Source: Yersinia aleksiciae (GTDB lineage: Bacteria; Pseudomonadota; Gammaproteobacteria; Enterobacterales; Enterobacteriaceae). Taken from it: a stretch of DNA of 64,000 nucleotides. The translations under genes and the position numbers were made by a program. Below the pieces are notes generated by a model. The model did not search any database, had not been told where the DNA came from, and worked only from the letters and a program-made list of their open reading frames with translations. The DNA is taken from contig NZ_CP011975.1 of assembly GCF_001047675.1 (NCBI RefSeq), positions 3,078,073 through 3,142,072 of the forward strand, written 5' to 3'. Below, one piece after another: positions 9,909-20,757 of the stretch (within the stretch, counting starts at the first letter, position 1; every line of letters starts with the position of its first letter).

Positions 9909-11143
9909 ATCGGCTGCTCCTCTGCGGCATCTTTACCTTGCGTGATCTCTTCAACCACCTGATTGAACATCTGGCGCATCCGCTGCTGACGTGGTTCGGC
10001 TAAATCTGCTTCTAGTGCGAGCCTACGTTCAAATACATCGGAGACACTCAGCTCATTGAGTGTCTCTTTCTCTTGCTGCTCAATGCTGTTGTTACGCTGC
10101 TCTTTGCTGCGACGTAATAGTACGACCTCGACGGGTAGATCTGTGGCCAGCGCCTGAATCCGCCTTTGAATATCAGTGAGATAGTCTTGGGTGGCAACTT
10201 CGATATCCAGCCAGACCGGTAAGCCCTGATGGTCAGCAAATTTAGCCAATTGCTGCTCTATTTGCTGCAAATCCCCTTTAATGAGCTGCATCGGCTGAAA
10301 TTGCGGGATGAGTAATGGGGTCACTGATGCCAAGGCCTGTTGGGCAAACTCCACCAGATAGACACTTTTCTCTTTGCCCAACTCATCAAAACTCAGGGCA
10401 ATGGGGGAACCGCTGTAACGAATATGCTCTGTTTTAGCCACTTGCTGTGCACGGTGTATATGGCCCAGTGCAATATAATCTGCCGGTGGAAAAGCTTGGG
10501 CGGGAAACGCATCCAGTGTGCCGATATAGATATCACGAACTGAATCTGAGGTAGTGACCCCCACGGTGGTGAGATGCCCAGTGGCGATAATAGGCAGAGG
10601 CAAGCCAAATTCGGTGCGCAGTTCAACAGCGCGCTGATATAGCGCTTGATAGTGGCTGGCTATGGCTTCCTGCAGTGCCAGCTGTTTTTGCCCGCCAGAT
10701 TCACCGGCTTGGCTGGTCACTAAGTCCCGTGGGCGCAAGAAGGGAATTGCGCACAGTAAGGCCGCAGGTTGCTGCTGACGGTTTTTCAGCGTAATGATTT
10801 GCTGTTCGAGATTGCTACTGGCACAGGAGATCACTGTAGTATTCAGATAGGAAAGCAAACCACGTGATTCATTCAGTGTTGAGACTGAATCGTGATTTCC
10901 CCCGAGAACCACCAACTGGCAGCCAGTGGGCTGGAGTTCAACCACAAAGCAGTTATAGAGCTCACGGGCATAGCTGGGCGGGGAGCCAGTATCAAAGATA
11001 TCACCGGCGACAATCAACGCATCTACCTGATTTTCTTCGATCTGCTTAATGAGCCAGTGCAGAAATGCTTGATGTTCGGCAGCCCGGCTTTTGGTGAAGA
11101 AATGCTGGCCTAAATGCCAATCAGAGGTATGGATAATGCGCAT
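9905..11143 (-). CDS. sbcD: Nuclease SbcCD subunit D (Mre11-type phosphoesterase)
   Basis: The metallophosphoesterase subunit of SbcCD, with double-strand exonuclease and single-strand endonuclease activity. The 412-aa protein starts [15 protein letters not shown], the first metal-binding motif. It then shows [19 protein letters not shown] and ATGHLTTVG, and GHIHRAQ, the full set of metal ligands. The start at 11143 was chosen because DWHLGQ must lie close to the N-terminus; the open frame extends ten codons further. It is first in an sbcD-sbcC pair and divergent from phoB, as in E. coli. Confidence 0.95.
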   Translation of the reverse strand: MRIIHTSDWHLGQHFFTKSRAAEHQAFLHWLIKQIEENQVDALIVAGDIFDTGSPPSYARELYNCFVVELQPTGCQLVVLGGNHDSVSTLNESRGLLSYLNTTVISCASSNLEQQIITLKNRQQQPAALLCAIPFLRPRDLVTSQAGESGGQKQLALQEAIASHYQALYQRAVELRTEFGLPLPIIATGHLTTVGVTTSDSVRDIYIGTLDAFPAQAFPPADYIALGHIHRAQQVAKTEHIRYSGSPIALSFDELGKEKSVYLVEFAQQALASVTPLLIPQFQPMQLIKGDLQQIEQQLAKFADHQGLPVWLDIEVATQDYLTDIQRRIQALATDLPVEVVLLRRSKEQRNNSIEQQEKETLNELSVSDVFERRLALEADLAEPRQQRMRQMFNQVVEEITQGKDAAEEQPI

Positions 11144-11329
11144 AAATCTCCCGCACGGCAGGTTATCAGTCAAAGAGAATGGCGCTGATTATAAACGCTG
11201 ACCGCAGGATGTCGCGGCTAAAACAGTAGCATAAGACAAATCTCCGAGACGTCTCGCAAACTTGGCTGCTGCATTTTGCAATTACCGTAAAATTTATCAC
11301 TATGCTTATTGCTTGTAGAAGCGCGATGT

Positions 11330-11358
11330 TTTTCATAAAAATGTCACAAAACTGACGC
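11330..11358 (+). promoter_or_regulatory. Pho box upstream of phoB
   Basis: Three 7-base repeats, TTTTCAT (11330-11336), ATGTCAC (11341-11347) and CTGACGC (11352-11358), are separated by AAAA and so repeat every 11 bases. This is the PhoB-binding pattern (CTGTCAT units) and matches, from memory, the E. coli phoB promoter. The site lies 54 bases before the phoB start and predicts autoactivation under phosphate limitation. Confidence 0.85.
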
Positions 11359-11411
11359 ATAATGGCTCCCGAAATCAAATAGTGACCACTAACTTACTGG
11401 CAGGGTTGATG

Positions 11412-12101
11412 ATGGCAAGACGCATACTGGTGGTGGAAGATGAAGCGCCAATCCGTGAGATGGTGTGCTTTGTGTTGGAGCAGAATGGTTACCAACCGTT
11501 AGAAGCCGAAGATTATGACAGCGCAGTCACTCGTCTGTCGGAGCCTTTCCCTGATTTAGTGCTGTTGGACTGGATGCTGCCGGGTGGCTCGGGTATCCAG
11601 TTTATTAAGCATATGAAACGCGAAGCATTGACCAGAGACATTCCGGTGATGATGTTGACCGCCCGTGGCGAAGAAGAAGATCGGGTACGCGGTTTGGAAG
11701 TGGGTGCGGATGACTATATTACCAAGCCTTTTTCGCCGAAAGAGCTGGTGGCACGTATCAAGGCGGTTATGCGCCGAATATCGCCAATGGCGGTTGAAGA
11801 AGTCATTGAAATGCAAGGCTTAAGCCTTGACCCCTCCTCGCATCGAGTGATGGCTAACGAGCAAGCACTGGATATGGGGCCGACCGAGTTCAAGCTGCTG
11901 CACTTCTTTATGACCCATCCTGAGCGCGTTTACAGCCGTGAGCAGTTGCTTAATTATGTCTGGGGCACTAACGTTTATGTAGAAGATCGTACGGTCGACG
12001 TGCATATTCGTCGGCTACGCAAGGCGCTTGAAGTTGATGGTCATGACCGCATGGTACAAACTGTCCGGGGAACTGGATACCGTTTCTCAACGCGCTACTG
12101 A
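11412..12101 (+). CDS. phoB: Phosphate regulon response regulator PhoB
   Basis: An OmpR-family regulator that activates the Pho regulon when phosphorylated by PhoR. The 229-aa protein begins [16 protein letters not shown] with the acidic pocket E9/D10. It carries phosphoacceptor D53 in LLDWMLPG, T83 and K105, and a C-terminal winged helix with the [14 protein letters not shown] recognition helix and the RGTGYRFS wing. Two adjacent ATGs (11409, 11412) exist; 11412 matches E. coli. A Pho box lies directly upstream and phoR follows by 24 bases. Confidence 0.97.
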   Translation: MARRILVVEDEAPIREMVCFVLEQNGYQPLEAEDYDSAVTRLSEPFPDLVLLDWMLPGGSGIQFIKHMKREALTRDIPVMMLTARGEEEDRVRGLEVGADDYITKPFSPKELVARIKAVMRRISPMAVEEVIEMQGLSLDPSSHRVMANEQALDMGPTEFKLLHFFMTHPERVYSREQLLNYVWGTNVYVEDRTVDVHIRRLRKALEVDGHDRMVQTVRGTGYRFSTRY

Positions 12102-12125
12102 GTTTTCAGTGCCGGAGAATTCGTT

Positions 12126-13442
12126 GTGTTAGAACGTTTATCATGGAAAACGCTGGCTTTAGAGCTGGCTCTTTTTTGTTTGCCAGCATTATTGCTGGGC
12201 GCTTTTATCGGGTATCTCCCTTGGCTATTGCTGGTCTCCGTACTCGCGGCGCTGATCTGGAACTTCTATAACCAACTCAAATTATCTCATTGGCTGTGGT
12301 TAGACCGCAGCATGACACCGCCTGCGGGCCGTTGGAGTTGGGAGCCGCTGTTTTACGGCTTATACCAGATGCAACTGAGAAATCGTCGGCGTCGGCGCGA
12401 GTTGGCATTACTTATCAAGCGCTTTCGTAGCGGTGCCGAATCACTGCCGGATGCAGTGGTTATCACGACAATTGATGGCAATATCTTCTGGTGTAACGGG
12501 CTGGCCCAGCAATTGCTCGGGTTCCGCTGGCCGGAGGATAATGGTCAGCATATCCTCAACTTATTGCGCTACCCGGAATTCAGCCAATATCTGCAACAAC
12601 AAGCCTTTTCCCGCCCACTGACCCTGCAATTGAATAATGGTTATTATGTCGAGTTCCGCGTGATGCCTTATTCAGAAGGGCAATTATTGATGGTCGCCCG
12701 TGATGTGACCCAAATGCGGCAGTTGGAAGGGGCGAGACGTAACTTTTTTGCTAACGTCAGCCATGAGCTGCGCACCCCCCTGACAGTGTTGCAGGGCTAT
12801 TTGGAAATGATGCATGACCAAGAATTGGCCGGGCCATTGCGGGATAAAGCGCTAGGGACGATGCAGGAGCAGACCAAGCGCATGGATGGGTTGGTTAAAC
12901 AACTATTGACGCTCTCACGTATTGAGGCAGCACCTAATGTGGATATGAATGAGCGGGTGGATATCCCGTTGATGCTAAAAGTATTGCAGCATGAGGTGCA
13001 GGCGCTGAGTAATGGCCGCCACGAGATTACTTTCCGGGTGAACGAGCAGTTAAAGGTGTTTGGCAACGAAGACCAACTGCGCAGTGCCGTTTCGAATCTG
13101 GTCTATAACGCGGTTAATCACACCCCTGATGGCACCAAAATTGAGGTGTGTTGGCAACAAACACCACAAGGCGCACAATTTCAGGTCAGCGACAATGGGC
13201 CGGGGATTGGTCCGGAGCATGTGCCACGGCTAACGGAACGTTTCTATCGGGTGGATAAAGCGCGATCACGACAAACGGGCGGCAGTGGGTTGGGGCTGGC
13301 GATTGTGAAGCATGCATTGAGTCACCACGACGCGCGTTTAGAGGTGATGAGTGAAATTGGATTGGGTACGCGATTTATTTTTACCTTGCCGAACCGGTTG
13401 ATTGTTCCCGCGGTTTTAGCCGAGAATGCAGTCAAATCCTAA
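12126..13442 (+). CDS. phoR: Phosphate regulon sensor kinase PhoR
   Basis: An inner-membrane histidine kinase/phosphatase for PhoB. The 438-aa protein starts at GTG (12126). It has a hydrophobic membrane anchor at residues 9-47, a basic linker, a PAS domain (about 97-200), the H box [14 protein letters not shown] with His213, the N box [11 protein letters not shown], and the DNGPGIG and [13 protein letters not shown] nucleotide-binding motifs. There is no large periplasmic domain, as expected for PhoR, which senses through PstSCAB-PhoU. A PstS-like gene follows after 6 bases. Confidence 0.97.
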   Translation: MLERLSWKTLALELALFCLPALLLGAFIGYLPWLLLVSVLAALIWNFYNQLKLSHWLWLDRSMTPPAGRWSWEPLFYGLYQMQLRNRRRRRELALLIKRFRSGAESLPDAVVITTIDGNIFWCNGLAQQLLGFRWPEDNGQHILNLLRYPEFSQYLQQQAFSRPLTLQLNNGYYVEFRVMPYSEGQLLMVARDVTQMRQLEGARRNFFANVSHELRTPLTVLQGYLEMMHDQELAGPLRDKALGTMQEQTKRMDGLVKQLLTLSRIEAAPNVDMNERVDIPLMLKVLQHEVQALSNGRHEITFRVNEQLKVFGNEDQLRSAVSNLVYNAVNHTPDGTKIEVCWQQTPQGAQFQVSDNGPGIGPEHVPRLTERFYRVDKARSRQTGGSGLGLAIVKHALSHHDARLEVMSEIGLGTRFIFTLPNRLIVPAVLAENAVKS

Positions 13443-13448
13443 TACTGC

Positions 13449-14453
13449 ATGGATACTAAGCTGATGAGATGGGGAAAACCGGCGCTGTTCACTGCCATGC
13501 TAGGGTTTAGCTGTGCTGCCTTCACGCAGCAGGTGATGTTATCGCCGATGGCGGCGGAGTATTCACCCGCGCCAGTTGCTGATGCCCATACCTTGTCAGG
13601 TAATCTTTCCAGTGTTGGCTCTGATACCTTAGCCAACTTGCTCTCCTTGTGGGGTGATGATTTCAATCATCACTATCCCGGTGTTAATTTGCAGATTCAG
13701 GCTGCTGGCTCCTCAACTGCGCCTGCTGCGTTAGCGGCTGGGGCTGCCCAGCTTGGCCCGATGAGTCGGCCAATGAAAGCCGGTGAAATTACTGCATTTA
13801 TTCAACGCTATGGCTATCCGCCACTGGCTGTCCCTGTGGCCGTCGATGCATTGGTGGTTTTTGTCCATCAGGATAACCCGCTGAATAAACTGACTTTATC
13901 GCAGCTTGATGCTATTTTCTCGCAAAATCGCCGCTGTGGAGCACCTCGCCCGATTCAGCGCTTTGGTGAGTTGGGGTTAGCAGGTGACTGGGCTGCTCGC
14001 ACTTTACAGCGTTATAGCCGAAATTCAGCCTCAGGAACCTATGGCTACTTTAAGCATCGGGTGCTGTGCGATGGTGATTTTGTAAATAATATTAATGAGT
14101 TGCCCGGCTCTGCTTCCGTGGTACAGGCGGTGGCGGGGTCATTAAATGGCATTGGTTATGCCAGTATCGGCTTTCGTAATAGTGGTGTTAAGCCACTGGC
14201 ACTGGCGGCTTCTGGGCAAGATTTTGTCTCGCCGACGGCCGAAAATGTTAAAGATGGCCGCTATCCTCTCTCGCGTTATCTCTATATTTACATCAATAAA
14301 GTACCGGGCCAGCCGTTGGAACCGCTGACTGCGGCATTCCTTGAGCGAGTTTTATCGCCAGAAGGGCAAAAACGAGCGACCCATGATGGCTATTTGCCTT
14401 TACCTCCTGAGGTACTGACCCAGACCCGAAAAGCATTGGGTTTTGCTGATTAG
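13449..14453 (+). CDS. PstS-family phosphate-binding periplasmic protein
   Basis: A substrate-binding protein of the phosphate (PstS-like) family. The 334-aa sequence has a signal-peptide-like start (RWGKPALFTAMLGFSCAAF), the phosphate-site text GSDTLANLL and AAGSSTAPAAL, LGPMSRPMKAGE, and RNSASGTYGYFKHRVLCDGDF typical of the anion-binding loop. It starts 6 bases after the phoR stop, so it is probably the third gene of a phoBR operon under the upstream Pho box; an ATG at 13464 is an alternative start. E. coli has no such gene after phoR; its PstS is encoded with pstCAB elsewhere. It could bind phosphate for import or act in sensing; which is not shown by the sequence. Confidence 0.85.
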   Translation: MDTKLMRWGKPALFTAMLGFSCAAFTQQVMLSPMAAEYSPAPVADAHTLSGNLSSVGSDTLANLLSLWGDDFNHHYPGVNLQIQAAGSSTAPAALAAGAAQLGPMSRPMKAGEITAFIQRYGYPPLAVPVAVDALVVFVHQDNPLNKLTLSQLDAIFSQNRRCGAPRPIQRFGELGLAGDWAARTLQRYSRNSASGTYGYFKHRVLCDGDFVNNINELPGSASVVQAVAGSLNGIGYASIGFRNSGVKPLALAASGQDFVSPTAENVKDGRYPLSRYLYIYINKVPGQPLEPLTAAFLERVLSPEGQKRATHDGYLPLPPEVLTQTRKALGFAD

Positions 14454-14906
14454 TCTGTTTTTAATGGCACTTTTCTTCCACGCAATTGGCTACTCTCTCC
14501 CACGAAAAACCACAATTTAGCGATGATTTTTTCACCCGATGAGTGGGGCGGGGTGGGTGAGATTGACTATAAATTGTTAACGATCGGATATAAATGATAC
14601 AAATCTTGTGGTGTGTATTTATCTAAATCTGGCACGATTAACTGGTTTGGTGAGATTATCTGGATGATGACTCTACTTTTATGATCCCCACTTGCCTTTC
14701 TCCGCTATAAACTGTCTACTTACCGCCGTTGTTGGTCTATTCCTCCTGCAAATAACTTCAAAAATACTGCATACTGACGAAATAGATTGCTTATTAACCG
14801 CCGGAGTTTGCGTTTATCAGAGCTTTGTATCGTTTCGATCACGTAGGGAAGGCCACAGCTTAGGACTTTTTCTTTTGATCATTTTAACTAGGCAACGCAC
14901 ATCACT
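14454..14906. other. Intergenic region before brnQ
   Basis: About 450 AT-rich bases between the PstS-like gene and brnQ. I see no clear terminator, operator, leader peptide or gene; short frames within it look random. The brnQ promoter must lie here. Confidence 0.4.
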
Positions 14907-16226
14907 ATGAGTCATCGTTTATCGTCTAAAGATATTATGGCATTAGGTTTTATGACCTTTGCTTTATTCGTCGGGGCCGGCAATATCATCTTCCCACCGA
15001 TGGTGGGTTTACAATCGGGTGAACATGTTTGGATGGCTGCGCTGGGTTTCCTGATTACCGCGGTTGGATTACCGGTCATTACGGTTATCGCGCTGGCACG
15101 TGTCGGCGGTGGTATTGATGCTCTGAGCACGCCGATTGGCCGTGGTGCCGGTCTGGTACTGGCGACGGTTTGCTATCTGGCGGTCGGCCCACTGTTTGCT
15201 ACCCCGCGTACTGCAACGGTCTCCTTCGAAGTGGGTATTGCCCCGTTGACCGGTGATGGTCCATTGCCGCTGTTTATCTATAGCGTGATTTATTTCGCGC
15301 TGGTTATCGGAATATCGTTATATCCGGGCCGCTTACTGGATACGGTTGGGCATATTCTGGCGCCACTGAAGATTTTGGCGCTGGCGATTTTGGGTATTGC
15401 CGCACTGGTTTGGCCTGCGGGTCCATTGATTCCCGCTACGGATGCCTATCAGCAAGTACCATTCTCCTCCGGCTTTGTTAATGGTTATCTGACCATGGAT
15501 ACCTTGGGGGCCTTGGTCTTCGGTATCGTTATCGTCAATGCGGCCCGTTCGCGCGGTGTGGTTTCCTCACAATTGCTGACGCGCTATACCATCTGGGCTG
15601 GATTGATTGCCGGTATCGGCTTGACGTTGGTCTACCTGAGTTTGTTTAAGCTGGGTTCTAGCAGCGGTGCTTTGGTGCCTGATGCACAAAATGGTGCCGT
15701 GGTCTTGCATGCTTACGTTCAGCACACCTTTGGTGGGTTGGGAAGCGTCTTCCTGGCAGCATTGATTTTCATTGCCTGTATGGTGACAGCGGTGGGCCTG
15801 ACCTGCGCCTGTGCTGAATTCTTTGCTCAATACCTGCCGTTATCTTACCGAACACTGGTATTTATTCTCGGTATCTTCTCGATGATGGTGTCGAATCTGG
15901 GGCTGAGCCATCTGATTCAGATCTCCATTCCAGTACTGACGGCAATTTATCCGCCATGCATCGTGCTGGTTCTGATGAGCTTCACTCTGCGCTGGTGGCA
16001 TCACGCCTCACGCATCGTCGCCCCTGTCATGTTGGTCAGCTTGCTGTTCGGTATCCTTGATGCGGTGAAAGCGTCTACGTTTGCGCACTTCTTGCCCGAA
16101 TGGACGCAGCATTTACCCTTGGCTGCACAAGGGCTGGCATGGTTATCACCTTCGCTGCTGGTATTCGTCGTCGTAGGGTTGTACGATCGCGTCTGCTGTC
16201 GTCAGGAAGTTGCTGCCAAGCAATAA
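14907..16226 (+). CDS. brnQ: Branched-chain amino acid transporter BrnQ (LIVCS family)
   Basis: A cytoplasmic-membrane symporter for leucine, isoleucine and valine. At 439 aa it equals the E. coli length. About twelve hydrophobic segments are visible, beginning [22 protein letters not shown], with [28 protein letters not shown] and [17 protein letters not shown]. The ribosome site is weak (AGGCAA about 15 bases upstream). A factor-independent terminator separates it from proY. Confidence 0.95.
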   Translation: MSHRLSSKDIMALGFMTFALFVGAGNIIFPPMVGLQSGEHVWMAALGFLITAVGLPVITVIALARVGGGIDALSTPIGRGAGLVLATVCYLAVGPLFATPRTATVSFEVGIAPLTGDGPLPLFIYSVIYFALVIGISLYPGRLLDTVGHILAPLKILALAILGIAALVWPAGPLIPATDAYQQVPFSSGFVNGYLTMDTLGALVFGIVIVNAARSRGVVSSQLLTRYTIWAGLIAGIGLTLVYLSLFKLGSSSGALVPDAQNGAVVLHAYVQHTFGGLGSVFLAALIFIACMVTAVGLTCACAEFFAQYLPLSYRTLVFILGIFSMMVSNLGLSHLIQISIPVLTAIYPPCIVLVLMSFTLRWWHHASRIVAPVMLVSLLFGILDAVKASTFAHFLPEWTQHLPLAAQGLAWLSPSLLVFVVVGLYDRVCCRQEVAAKQ

Positions 16227-16249
16227 CTGCACAGCGATAGGATTTTTTT

Positions 16250-16276
16250 AGCCACGGCTCATCCCCGTGGCTTTTT
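16250..16276 (+). terminator. Terminator after brnQ
   Basis: AGCCACGG (16250-16257) and CCGTGGCT (16265-16272) form a perfect 8-bp stem with a 7-base loop, followed by a run of T. Confidence 0.85.
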
Positions 16277-16300
16277 GCTGAAAAAGACGGGGCTTTATTC

Positions 16301-17692
16301 ATGGAATTACCAGTCAAAAATAAGCTGAAACGCGGCCTAACGACACGCCATATCCGTTTTATGGCATTAGGGTCAGCAATAGGTACAGGCTTATTCTATG
16401 GTTCGGCTGATGCAATAAGAATGGCGGGGCCAAGTGTATTATTGGCATACCTGATTGGTGGCGTGGTGGCATTTATCATCATGCGGGCCTTGGGTGAAAT
16501 GTCTGTGAATAACCCGCAGGCCAGTTCGTTCTCTCGCTATGCGCAAGATTACCTTGGGCCGATGGCAGGCTATATCACTGGCTGGACGTACTGTTTTGAG
16601 ATTTTGATTGTTGCGATTGCTGATGTGACCGCTTTTGGTATCTATATGGGCGTCTGGTTCCCGAATGTAGATCACTGGGTATGGGTGTTGAGTGTTGTCC
16701 TGATCATTGGCGCAGTCAATATGATGAGCGTTAAGGTCTTTGGTGAACTGGAATTCTGGTTCTCATTCTTCAAAGTTGCCACCATTATCATCATGATTTT
16801 GGCCGGTATCGGCATCATCATTTGGGGTATTGGCAATGGTGGGCAGCCAACCGGTATCCATAATTTATGGACTAATGGCGGCTTCTTCAGTAATGGTTTC
16901 GTCGGCATGATCCTGTCACTGCAACTGGTGATGTTTGCTTACGGTGGTATTGAGATTATCGGTATTACTGCGGGCGAAGCTGAGAACCCGAAGAGCTCCA
17001 TTCCAAAAGCAATTAACTCCGTTCCGTGGCGTATTCTGGTGTTCTACGTCGGTACTCTGTTTGTCATCATGTCTATTTACCCATGGAACCAAGTTGGCAC
17101 CAACGGTAGCCCGTTTGTACTGACCTTCCAGCATATGGGGATTACGGTTGCGGCAGGTATTCTGAACTTTGTGGTTATCACCGCATCGTTATCCGCCATT
17201 AACAGTGATGTGTTCGGTGTTGGGCGTATGCTGAACGGGATGGCAGAGCAGGGCCATGCGCCGAAAGCCTTTGCTGCGATTTCCAAACGCGGTGTGCCGT
17301 GGGTTACGGTGTTGGTGATGATGGGGGCCATGCTGACAGCGGTTTACCTGAATTACATCATGCCGGAAAATGTGTTCTTGGTGATCGCTTCACTTGCGAC
17401 CTTTGCCACGGTTTGGGTGTGGATTATGATCCTGTTCTCCCAGATTGGCTTCCGTCGATCGCTGAGCAAAGAGCAAATTAAGGCGCTGGACTTCCCACTG
17501 CGTGGCGGCACCTTTACTTCAGTTCTGGCTATCATTTTCCTGGTGTTTATCATCGGCCTGATTGGTTGGTTCCCAACGACGCGAATCTCGCTGTATGTCG
17601 GATTAGTATGGATCGCGCTGTTGCTGGTGGGGTATTACTTCAAGGTCAACCATCAGAAGAAACAAGTAGAACCTGCGAAACAAGCGGAATAA
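16301..17692 (+). CDS. proY: Amino acid permease ProY (APC family)
   Basis: An APC-superfamily inner-membrane permease, described in enterics as a cryptic proline transporter. The 463-aa protein starts [29 protein letters not shown] sequence with the family motif [15 protein letters not shown]. It has about twelve membrane spans and the SANGEAENP-like loop text [14 protein letters not shown]. Length and sequence follow E. coli ProY (457 aa) with brnQ upstream and malZ downstream, the same order. The transported amino acid is taken from the family, not shown here. Confidence 0.93.
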   Translation: MELPVKNKLKRGLTTRHIRFMALGSAIGTGLFYGSADAIRMAGPSVLLAYLIGGVVAFIIMRALGEMSVNNPQASSFSRYAQDYLGPMAGYITGWTYCFEILIVAIADVTAFGIYMGVWFPNVDHWVWVLSVVLIIGAVNMMSVKVFGELEFWFSFFKVATIIIMILAGIGIIIWGIGNGGQPTGIHNLWTNGGFFSNGFVGMILSLQLVMFAYGGIEIIGITAGEAENPKSSIPKAINSVPWRILVFYVGTLFVIMSIYPWNQVGTNGSPFVLTFQHMGITVAAGILNFVVITASLSAINSDVFGVGRMLNGMAEQGHAPKAFAAISKRGVPWVTVLVMMGAMLTAVYLNYIMPENVFLVIASLATFATVWVWIMILFSQIGFRRSLSKEQIKALDFPLRGGTFTSVLAIIFLVFIIGLIGWFPTTRISLYVGLVWIALLLVGYYFKVNHQKKQVEPAKQAE

Positions 17693-17714
17693 CACTGAGT
17701 TGAATTGCCTATCA

Positions 17715-17743
17715 AACCGGAAGAACACATCTTCCGGTTTTTT
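17715..17743 (+). terminator. Terminator after proY
   Basis: AACCGGAAGA (17715-17724) and TCTTCCGGTT (17730-17739) give a perfect 10-bp stem with a 5-base loop and a T tail. Confidence 0.92.
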
Positions 17744-17811
17744 GCTTTGTACAATCGGGATAGCCCTACAATTTCATCACTCTGTAACGCAATAAGTCTC
17801 TCCGCCCCCAA

Positions 17812-17844
17812 CCTCATCCCCGATATTTATGCGGATAGATGAGG
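17812..17844. promoter_or_regulatory. MalT boxes in the malZ promoter
   Basis: CCTCATCCCC at 17812-17821 is the exact reverse complement of the MalT box GGGGATGAGG. A second, weaker copy in the forward orientation, ATAGATGAGG (17835-17844), keeps the GATGAGG core. MalT activates the maltose regulon, and malZ is a member in E. coli. The boxes lie 140-175 bases before malZ. Confidence 0.65.
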
Positions 17845-17890
17845 GTAACCCCTCCATAACGTGGCATTGTTTATGCCGGTTACATTTAAC

Positions 17891-17921
17891 AGGTGAATGT
17901 GTCTATATAGGTGAATGTGTC
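17891..17921 (+). repeat. 13-bp direct repeat before malZ
   Basis: AGGTGAATGTGTC occurs at 17891-17903 and again at 17909-17921, an 18-base period. It lies between the MalT-type boxes and the malZ ribosome site, in the expected leader or promoter. No known operator matches it. Confidence 0.6.
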
Positions 17922-17986
17922 GCGGCGTTAATGTCTGCACCAGATAGCCTCAACAGCAATCGTTTTGGTTAAAGCAGGAGAATTTT

Positions 17987-19810
17987 ATGCTTAGTGGTTG
18001 GCATCTACCGGTCCCGCCGTTTGTCCGTCAGCGGGGCGACGCATTACACATTACACTATGGTTGCAAGGTGAAAACTTGCCCACCCAAGTTTTCTTACGC
18101 TGCGAGCCAGATAATGAAGAGTGGCTGCTTACAATGAAGGGGCAGCAACGTGAGGGTTTCTGGTGTTACCGAGCGACTTTGCCACTACATGAAGGCCAGC
18201 CTACCCGGCGCTATTGTTTCAAACTGCTGTGGAATGATGACCAGCGGTGGTTCGGCCCGTTAGGTTTTTCAGTCGTTCCGCCGGCGCAATTGGCGCAGTT
18301 TGCCATTGATGTGCCGGACAGTGGCCCTGATTGGGTTGCCGACCAAATTTTTTATCAAATATTCCCCGATCGTTTTGCCAGTAGCCAGGGCGAGCATGGT
18401 GTGCGGGATGGCAGTTATACCCACCATGCGGCAGGTCATCCTGTTTCCCGCCGTGAGTGGCAGCAACCGCTGGATGATGTGAATGCCGCTTCAACATTCT
18501 ATGGCGGCGATCTGGCGGGTATCACGCAAAAACTCCCCTATTTGCAAAAGCTTGGTGTGACGGCGCTGTATCTAAACCCAATTTTCACCGCACCCAGCGT
18601 GCATAAATACGATACGCAAGATTATTATCAGGTTGATCCCTACCTCGGCGGAGAGCCTGCTTTTCTGCAACTGCGCGCAGCCACCCGAGATGCGGGTATA
18701 AAATTGGTGCTCGATGGGGTGTTTAACCATACCGGTGATTCCCATCACTGGTTTGATCGCCATCAGCAAGGCACTAACGGTGCTTGCCATCATCCGGATT
18801 CGCCTTATCGTGGCTGGTTTAATTTCTTCCCCGATGGGCGGGCGCTGGACTGGAAAGGGAATGCCAGTTTACCGAAACTCAACTTCGCGAATGACGGCGT
18901 GGTGAATCAAATTTATCGCGGTGATGATAGCGTGGTGCGTTATTGGTTACGGCCCCCTTACAGCATTGATGGATGGCGGTTAGATGTAGTGCATATGCTG
19001 GGGGAAGAGGGCGGAGCCAGAGGGAATTTACGGCACTTGGCCGGTATCTATCAGGCCGCGAAAGAGGAGAACCCACAAGCCTATATTCTGGGCGAGCACT
19101 TTGGCGACGCGCGCAATTGGTTGCATGCTGGCGTGGAAGATTCGGCAATGAATTACATGGGATTTGCCTTGCCGATACGCAGCTTCTTAGCGGGTATTGA
19201 CGTGGCTTATCATCCGATAAAACTGAAAGCCGAGGATTGTGCCTACTGGATGGATGAATACCGTGCTGGGTTGCCTCATAGTCATCAGTTGCGCTTATTT
19301 AATCAGTTGGATAGTCATGATACCGCTCGTTTTATAACGTTGCTGAATGGTGATAAAGCCCGAATGCAAATGGCGCTGGTATGGCTGTTTAGCTGGATTG
19401 GCGTACCGTGCTTATTTTATGGCGATGAGATCGGTTTAGATGGTGGCAATGACCCATTCTGCCGTAAACCCTTCCCATGGGATGAGTCCCAGTGGGATGC
19501 TGACCTACTGAAACTCTGTCAACGAATGGCGGCTTTACGCCACAAGAGTCGAGCACTGCGCCGTGGCGGTTGTCAGGTGATTTATGCCAATGATGATTCC
19601 CTGGTATTTATTCGCAGCTATCAACGCGAGCGAGTGATGGTGGCGATACAACGTCATCAGGATACGAATATCTTATTGCCGGCCTCACCTTTGCTCAATG
19701 CGGCTGAGTGGCGACGGCTGGAGGGATTATCCGAACTGGATGTTGACGAAGCAGGCGTGAATCTCCACTTGTCGGGTGAGAGTGTCACTCTGTGGCGTGG
19801 TCAGTCCTAG
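17987..19810 (+). CDS. malZ: Maltodextrin glucosidase
   Basis: A cytoplasmic GH13 enzyme that removes glucose from the reducing end of maltodextrins. The 607-aa protein has an N-terminal beta domain and a barrel with [10 protein letters not shown], the nucleophile Asp333 in WRLDVVHML, the acid Glu370 in LGEHFGD and Asp442 in LDSHDTARF, all catalytic residues present. It matches E. coli MalZ (604 aa). CAGGAG precedes the ATG, and MalT-type boxes lie upstream. Confidence 0.95.
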   Translation: MLSGWHLPVPPFVRQRGDALHITLWLQGENLPTQVFLRCEPDNEEWLLTMKGQQREGFWCYRATLPLHEGQPTRRYCFKLLWNDDQRWFGPLGFSVVPPAQLAQFAIDVPDSGPDWVADQIFYQIFPDRFASSQGEHGVRDGSYTHHAAGHPVSRREWQQPLDDVNAASTFYGGDLAGITQKLPYLQKLGVTALYLNPIFTAPSVHKYDTQDYYQVDPYLGGEPAFLQLRAATRDAGIKLVLDGVFNHTGDSHHWFDRHQQGTNGACHHPDSPYRGWFNFFPDGRALDWKGNASLPKLNFANDGVVNQIYRGDDSVVRYWLRPPYSIDGWRLDVVHMLGEEGGARGNLRHLAGIYQAAKEENPQAYILGEHFGDARNWLHAGVEDSAMNYMGFALPIRSFLAGIDVAYHPIKLKAEDCAYWMDEYRAGLPHSHQLRLFNQLDSHDTARFITLLNGDKARMQMALVWLFSWIGVPCLFYGDEIGLDGGNDPFCRKPFPWDESQWDADLLKLCQRMAALRHKSRALRRGGCQVIYANDDSLVFIRSYQRERVMVAIQRHQDTNILLPASPLLNAAEWRRLEGLSELDVDEAGVNLHLSGESVTLWRGQS

Positions 19811-19863
19811 TTGAACACTATAGTGAGTGCTAACTTAGTAGTTAGTGCGCAGTAGAAGATATT

Positions 19864-19886
19864 AAAGCGGCTAAATGCCGCTTTTT
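19864..19886 (+). terminator. Terminator after malZ
   Basis: AAAGCGGC (19864-19871), loop TAAAT and GCCGCTTT (19877-19884), running into further T residues. Confidence 0.9.
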
Positions 19887-19957
19887 CTTTGGGTGGGATA
19901 CTATGTATATAACGAGGGTAAATAGTTGGTCGGTAAACTCACCAAAGGGAAAATGAT

Positions 19958-20638
19958 ATGAGCACATCTAAAAGACAGGCGTTGATTATCGGTGCATCTC
20001 GGGGCTTAGGGCTGGGATTGGTTGATGAACTTAATCGCCGTGGCTGGGCAGTGACGGCGACGACGCGCGGCGCGGCCAAAGATACCGGTGCGCATGCGGC
20101 TCATTGGCTAACATTAGATATTAATCAGCCAGAAAGCATTAAGCAGTTCCTGACACAGGTGCAGGGCCAGAAGTTTGACCTGATATTCGTTAATGCGGGT
20201 ATCTCGGGGCCAGAACATCAATCAGCGGTGGATGCCAAACCCGAGGAGATCCTCGAGCTGTTCCAAACGAATGCTATTTCGCCCATCCGCATTGCTCAGC
20301 ATCTGCTGGCGCAACGCAATCCAACCCACAGTGTATTGGCCTTTATGTCATCCCAGCTAGGCAGCCTTGGTCATAATGCTTCCGGCCATAAACCTCTGTA
20401 TTCAGCCAGTAAAGCTGCACTGAATATGATGACCCGTAATCTGGTCGCCGAGGTAGCGGATCCGACACTGACCGTGCTATCGATTCATCCAGGTTGGGTA
20501 AAAACGGATATGGGCGGGGATGCGGCGCCACTGACCATCGCGACCAGCGTCAAAGGTGTTGTTGACCAAATTGAACACGCTTCCGGTAAAGGAGGCCACG
20601 GTTTCATTGATTATCAAGGGCATACATTGCCGTGGTGA
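19958..20638 (+). CDS. Short-chain dehydrogenase/reductase family protein
   Basis: A Rossmann-fold NAD(P)-dependent oxidoreductase of unknown substrate. The 226-aa protein shows the nucleotide motif GASRGLG (residues 12-18), NAG (79-81), the serine pair at 131-132 and the catalytic Tyr148-xxx-Lys152 in YSASK, so it should be active. It has its own ribosome site (AAGGGAAAATGAT before the ATG) and stands alone between malZ and the convergent ggt gene. It resembles the short atypical SDRs near CsgA/YciK-like proteins; I cannot name a specific enzyme. Confidence 0.85.
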   Translation: MSTSKRQALIIGASRGLGLGLVDELNRRGWAVTATTRGAAKDTGAHAAHWLTLDINQPESIKQFLTQVQGQKFDLIFVNAGISGPEHQSAVDAKPEEILELFQTNAISPIRIAQHLLAQRNPTHSVLAFMSSQLGSLGHNASGHKPLYSASKAALNMMTRNLVAEVADPTLTVLSIHPGWVKTDMGGDAAPLTIATSVKGVVDQIEHASGKGGHGFIDYQGHTLPW

Positions 20639-20673
20639 TAGATGTGGTTGTGATGTAAATCAGTGAATAGTTT

Positions 20674-20697
20674 CCCCCATCGATATATTGATGGGGG
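20674..20697. terminator. Stem-loop between the SDR gene and ggt
   Basis: CCCCCATC (20674-20681) and GATGGGGG (20690-20697) form a perfect 8-bp stem with an 8-base AT-rich loop between convergent genes. No T run follows on either side, so its efficiency is uncertain. Confidence 0.5.
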
Positions 20698-20757
20698 ATG
20701 TATTATAGGTCAGAGCATCAGTATCAGCATCCGATGCCGATGGGTGACTAATGGCTG

